Source: Cryptomeria japonica (lineage: Eukaryota; Streptophyta; Pinopsida; Cupressales; Cupressaceae). Taken from it: a stretch of DNA of 60,000 nt. Position 1 is the first letter of the stretch. The number at the start of each line of letters is the position of its first letter. The stretch spans positions 604,195,177 through 604,255,176 of the forward strand of contig NC_081405.1 of assembly GCF_030272615.1 (NCBI RefSeq), read 5' to 3'. A program made the position numbers and the translations under genes. This document shows, in pieces, positions 57,079 to 60,000 of the stretch. The notes under the pieces were generated by a model. The model was not told the DNA's origin and did no database searches. It saw nothing but the letters and a program-made list of their open reading frames with translations.

Positions 57079-57260
57079 ATTTAAAATTACAAATAAAAAT
57101 CGGATATTAGATATCCGATTTGCATAGGTAATTACCATGCCAAGGTGTACTGACACCCAGGCCAAGCAAAAAGTCAACATGGATTTTTCACGTTTTTAGG
57201 CGAGTGAAGAAGGCTATTTTTTTCACATCACCACTTTTTGGCCCCCATGATCCTGTACTA
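57079..57260 (-). repeat. Right end of the large transposon with subterminal palindrome and TIR
   Basis: aaatcggatattagatatcc and gatatccgattt at 57097-57121 form another palindromic motif copy. The terminal repeat occupies about 57215-57260 and reads inward TAGTACAGGATCATGGGGGC. The target repeat atccttag follows at 57261-57268. Confidence 0.65.
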
Positions 57261-57640
57261 ATCCTTAGATTCAACAAACTTTTCATGAGAAATACCTTAT
57301 TTGAGGCTGAGGTTTTTTCATACAATTTAGCCAAATCCTTCATCAGATCTTCTGTTATCTTCGCTTCTAATATATTGAACGCCACTGATGGTGCCAAGAA
57401 CAACCAAATGGTTCCTAGTGCCTTTATGTCCAAAATATCCAAACCCCCATCACTTATTGTTGACAGTTTCTTGGATTTTCCTTCCAATGGCCTCCATAAA
57501 TCCTTCTGATTGAGATAATTCTCCATCTACATCTTTTATAACTAATAATTTTGTCCATCGAATTTATCTACCTTCAATTACTCTCTTCCACCATTGCTGC
57601 CACTTAACCATGAGGCTCCCACTCAACCGTGAGACCTTCT
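57261..57640 (-). pseudogene. Copia C gag N-terminal half
   Basis: On the minus strand MENYLNQKDLWRPLEGKSKK, DILDIKALGTIWLFLAPSVA, FNILEAKITEDLMKDLAKLY and SNKVFLMKSLLNLRI, where copia homology stops. These are conserved gag positions: the Trp-containing start, the kALxxIxLxLxxxv helix and the LMxxLxxLr helix. The codons after LLNLRI come from the transposon end. Gag continues at 37986. Upstream to the primer site (57540-57665) is a short leader with VERW.KWWQQW-like remnants. Confidence 0.85.
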
Positions 57641-57665
57641 TGTAGATCATAATCAAACACAAACC

Positions 57666-57677
57666 GCTCTGATACCA
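57666..57677 (-). promoter_or_regulatory. Copia C primer binding site
   Basis: The minus strand reads TGGTATCAGAGC, an exact Met-tRNA site, two bases inside the 5' LTR. Confidence 0.92.
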
Positions 57678-57679
57678 CT

Positions 57680-58034
57680 TGTTAGGACTTGCATGCAAAA
57701 AATATCAATTATATGCAAATAATGATTAAACAAAGGAATGAAAAACCTAAAATAATAATAGAGAGGAGAGAATTAAATGTGATTCACCCAAACTCGGGCT
57801 ACATCCACCAAACAAAGAGTCCAATGTTATTATCTAGTAATTGAACTGATTACAACCAGCAATCCCTTTCAACTCAATACCACTACAAAATGCTATAGAA
57901 ATTCTCTAAAGAAAAAACCCTTACCCTTATCTATTTTATTAAGGCTTATGTTGGTTACAAAATTAGGGTTATAATATGTCACCCAATAGAAAAAAAAAAT
58001 ACCCAGCGCCTTTATAAAATAATAAAAGTTGATT
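57680..58034 (-). repeat. Copia C 5' LTR
   Basis: It starts TGTTAGGACTTGCATGC and is collinear with 33076-33414 (shared ggctacatccaccaaac, gagtccaat.ttattatctag, gcctttataaaataata). The far end lacks the ...GAGCA of the other LTR, so a few bases were lost or changed at the outer edge. Confidence 0.8.
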
Positions 58035-60000
58035 GGAGATAATTATTATGTATCTTGTAGATTGGATAGACTTTATGGTATCATGTATCATGAGATATTC
58101 GTATTTTTAGTTGGAGGCCATGTATCTTATTGTAGAGACGATATTGTAATTTTGTAAGACTTGCTATGTAATGGATGATTATTCTTATAGTATTTTTTAT
58201 GGTTCTTATTGACAATAGTTGTTGTATTCATGTTGTTCTTACTATAATGGATGTAATTCATAATGAGTATCATGTTAGGTGATGTATCTCTTATTTATGG
58301 AAATGGACTAGTTATGTTCGAAATGATGGAATTATAGGGTAGGATTATTTGGACTTGGTGTATTAAAATGAATCTAAAATGTTAATGGTGATTGGATGTT
58401 AGTGATGTAGTAAATGGATGTTTCCCTAAGTTTTTTGGAAGAGATGGATGCTAGAATTGATGTGATTTATGTTCATGTTTTAGTAATATGTTAAGTGGTG
58501 ATATTGGAATACCCTTTAAAAAAAACTCTCTTTGTTTTCTTGGTTAGTTGTTTATTTTCAATAGGGTATTTTGGCAAGCATTACATTATATTGACAAAAT
58601 TGAGTTTTTATTATGCCTAAACTCATATATAGTAGAATAAGAAATCAAAAAGTAGAAAAGGTCCTATGAGATATGGAACAAACCAAACAATCCAACACAA
58701 TGAAATAAAATGAGATACAAATGCAACTAAGCTATCCTACACAACAACATCTAGACAGAAAGATGATTGGTGTATGCAACAGTGCTAGAATCCAAGATTC
58801 TAGTGAATGTGGAGATAATATTGAGGGGACGGTCCAGAAGGGAGGGGGAATTGATGGTGACCCTAATGGAGGCAATGGTGTTGTAGTTTGTGTCTCAAGC
58901 CCTACTTAGGAAGCATTTTCTCATAAGGGGGTTTCTATTGTTGGTTTTGAAGACTCTAAGTAAATATGCTCGATTTTTTATGTGGGTTCTGCTAGTAGCT
59001 ATGCTTAGAATGATTTCCTAGTTAAGCTCAATAGATCTAAGCATTTTGACAATTTCTTAGGGATCCCCAATCATTATTTTGGATTTCTCCCTAATTATGA
59101 GACTATTGATAAGGGGTCTCTATCGAGGTTACTAGTAATGCTTGTGAAGATGAGCCTATAAAGATAATTGGGCTAGTTCTTAGGGGGAGGAGGAAGATCT
59201 ACTTTTGGAGGTCTATCTCCAAGTTGACCAGACCTCATTAATGGGTCTTTGATCTATGAGAAAGAGAAGAATGTGTTACTTTTGGATGAGGAAGAAGAAT
59301 GTCCTTCCCCTTTTTCTACTTTTGGATTCTCCTCTTTTGATGCGGATGAAGATAATGAAGATATGCTTAATGATGAGTACAAGATCCATTTGGATATCTT
59401 AATAGATGATCAATTTAAGTCTCTCAAAAAACCTAAGAGGTTTGAACGAGTGGTCTTAAATTATTAATAGTTTTTAAGAAAGGGGCTTCTCTCACCCTCT
59501 TGGGGTGTTTGGGCTACCAATACTAGTCTCATCACTATATATATGTCAAAATAATTTTCATCTACTTTGGATGCATAAAGGTCCATAGCTAGGAAAGTTG
59601 TTGATATTGTGGTTCGTTCTCCTTAGAGTTGTGCTAAGAATGAGTCTAGGGTTTGTTTGGAAAATGTTTCTAAGAATATGGTTTGGAAGTTTCATTTGAA
59701 GTTGAGATAGAAAGTCACATGAATAGTTCTACCTTAGAGGGAGAGTTTAATGCTTCTTCAATTCCTGATGTTGTTGCTGGGACTATTCCCAAATTCTCCA
59801 GTGAGAAATTATTGGAAGATCATATCCAAGTTAATATTCCTAAATCTATTTTCCAAGATGATTCTGATCAACTCTCAAAGTCTCTTATTGAAATATTCTA
59901 TGGCAAATGCCTCCAAATAGACTCGGTTAGAATATGGGTTCTTTGGATTTGGGATTTATCTAGTGTTGTTGAAGTAAAAGAAATGCCAAGTGATTTTCTC
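58035..60000. other. Right flank; degraded sequence without a recognised element
   Basis: The first 45 bases resemble 33032-33074 on the other side of copia C. From about 58720 to the window end the plus strand has a run of short, partly open frames (58721-58909 with GGGIDGDPNGGNGVVVC; 59249-59467 with the acidic SSFDADEDNEDMLNDEYKIH followed by FKSLKKPKRFERVVLNY), separated by TAG/TAA codons. This looks like an old coding region, perhaps the leading ORF of a retroelement, but no family motif is visible. Confidence 0.35.

Larger units (their letters stand above)
37987..57260. mobile_element. Large cut-and-paste-like transposon with an unfamiliar transposase
   Basis: The insertion splits the copia C gag. 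The left end reads inward GGGCATGTGTAGGATCATGG and the right end TAGTACAGGATCATGGGGG, sharing AGGATCATGG, then GCCAAAA and AAGTGG. It is flanked by an 8-bp direct repeat with one mismatch (attcttag at 37979-37986, atccttag at 57261-57268). Without the nested copia E it is about 11.5 kb. It carries a broken transposase-like gene, a convergent multi-exon gene, long subterminal non-coding DNA with repeated ATCGGATATCCGAT-type motifs, and satellite-like arrays. An 8-9-bp duplication fits hAT, P or Mutator groups, but the transposase motifs do not match those I know. Confidence 0.72.
33076..58034 (-). mobile_element. Copia C: old Ty1/copia element split by a 19-kb transposon
   Basis: The 3' LTR is at 33076-33414 and the 5' LTR at 57680-58034; both begin TGTTAGGA and share gcctttataaaataataa near the end, but are much more diverged than the LTR pairs of copia A, B or E. 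The Met primer site lies at 57666-57677 and the gag start at 57526. Gag breaks at 57261 and resumes at 37986, and the rest of pol follows to 33800. Reading gag across the gap recovers the expected LLNLR...GGFVTDHVN order, so the flanks are one element. No convincing short target duplication was found at its outer ends. Confidence 0.82.

Noticed and set aside
1-60000. tRNA or rRNA genes
   Set aside because: The only tRNA-related words are the short primer binding sites next to LTRs; no cloverleaf or rRNA segment was noticed.

Overview
The window is repeat-dominated plant nuclear DNA. Everything that can be named is a transposable element or sits inside one: nested Ty1/copia LTR retrotransposons primed from initiator-Met tRNA, a Ty3/gypsy-like element, a CACTA transposon with 3-bp target duplications, and a large cut-and-paste-like element with an unfamiliar transposase. 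Low GC, deep nesting and many decayed old copies suit a large plant genome; a gymnosperm is plausible but unproven. No functional single-copy host gene, tRNA or rRNA was found.

Left block (1-32507). One minus-strand gypsy-like LTR element (here GEL) has its 5' LTR at 31128-32507 and its 3' LTR running off the left edge (to 10433). It has a gag-like/protease region but no visible reverse transcriptase. Four later insertions can be removed with recognisable target duplications: a CACTA element (259-9482, TAA/TAG), copia A (10943-18341, TACAC), a solo LTR (19448-20931, ACTAA) and copia B (21918-28652, AGGTG). Removing copia B rejoins the GEL protease reading frame.

Main discovery candidate. The CACTA element carries pieces of a plant DRM-type de novo DNA methyltransferase gene arranged as two inverted repeats. 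Hairpin 1 (about 590-2763) has arms of about 1.07 kb; hairpin 2 (about 4498-4720) has arms of about 100 bp and holds the SAM-binding motif I region. They cover neighbouring parts of the same gene and overlap at the LGNAFQIDTVAY segment. If transcribed, they would fold into double-stranded RNA matching the host gene that directs RNA-directed DNA methylation, the pathway that silences transposons.

Right block (33076-58034). An old minus-strand copia element (copia C) is split in its gag by a 19-kb insertion (37987-57260) with imperfect terminal inverted repeats and a degenerate 8-bp target duplication. That insertion has a broken transposase-like gene (41751-44643), a convergent multi-exon gene (56326-54401), a 1.9-kb palindrome-rich minisatellite between GA and CT tracts, scattered ATCGGATATCCGAT-like motifs, and its own nested copia E (46416-54186, AACAC). 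I could not place its transposase in a named superfamily.

The stretches 32508-33075 and 58035-60000 are flanking DNA in which I recognise nothing firm.
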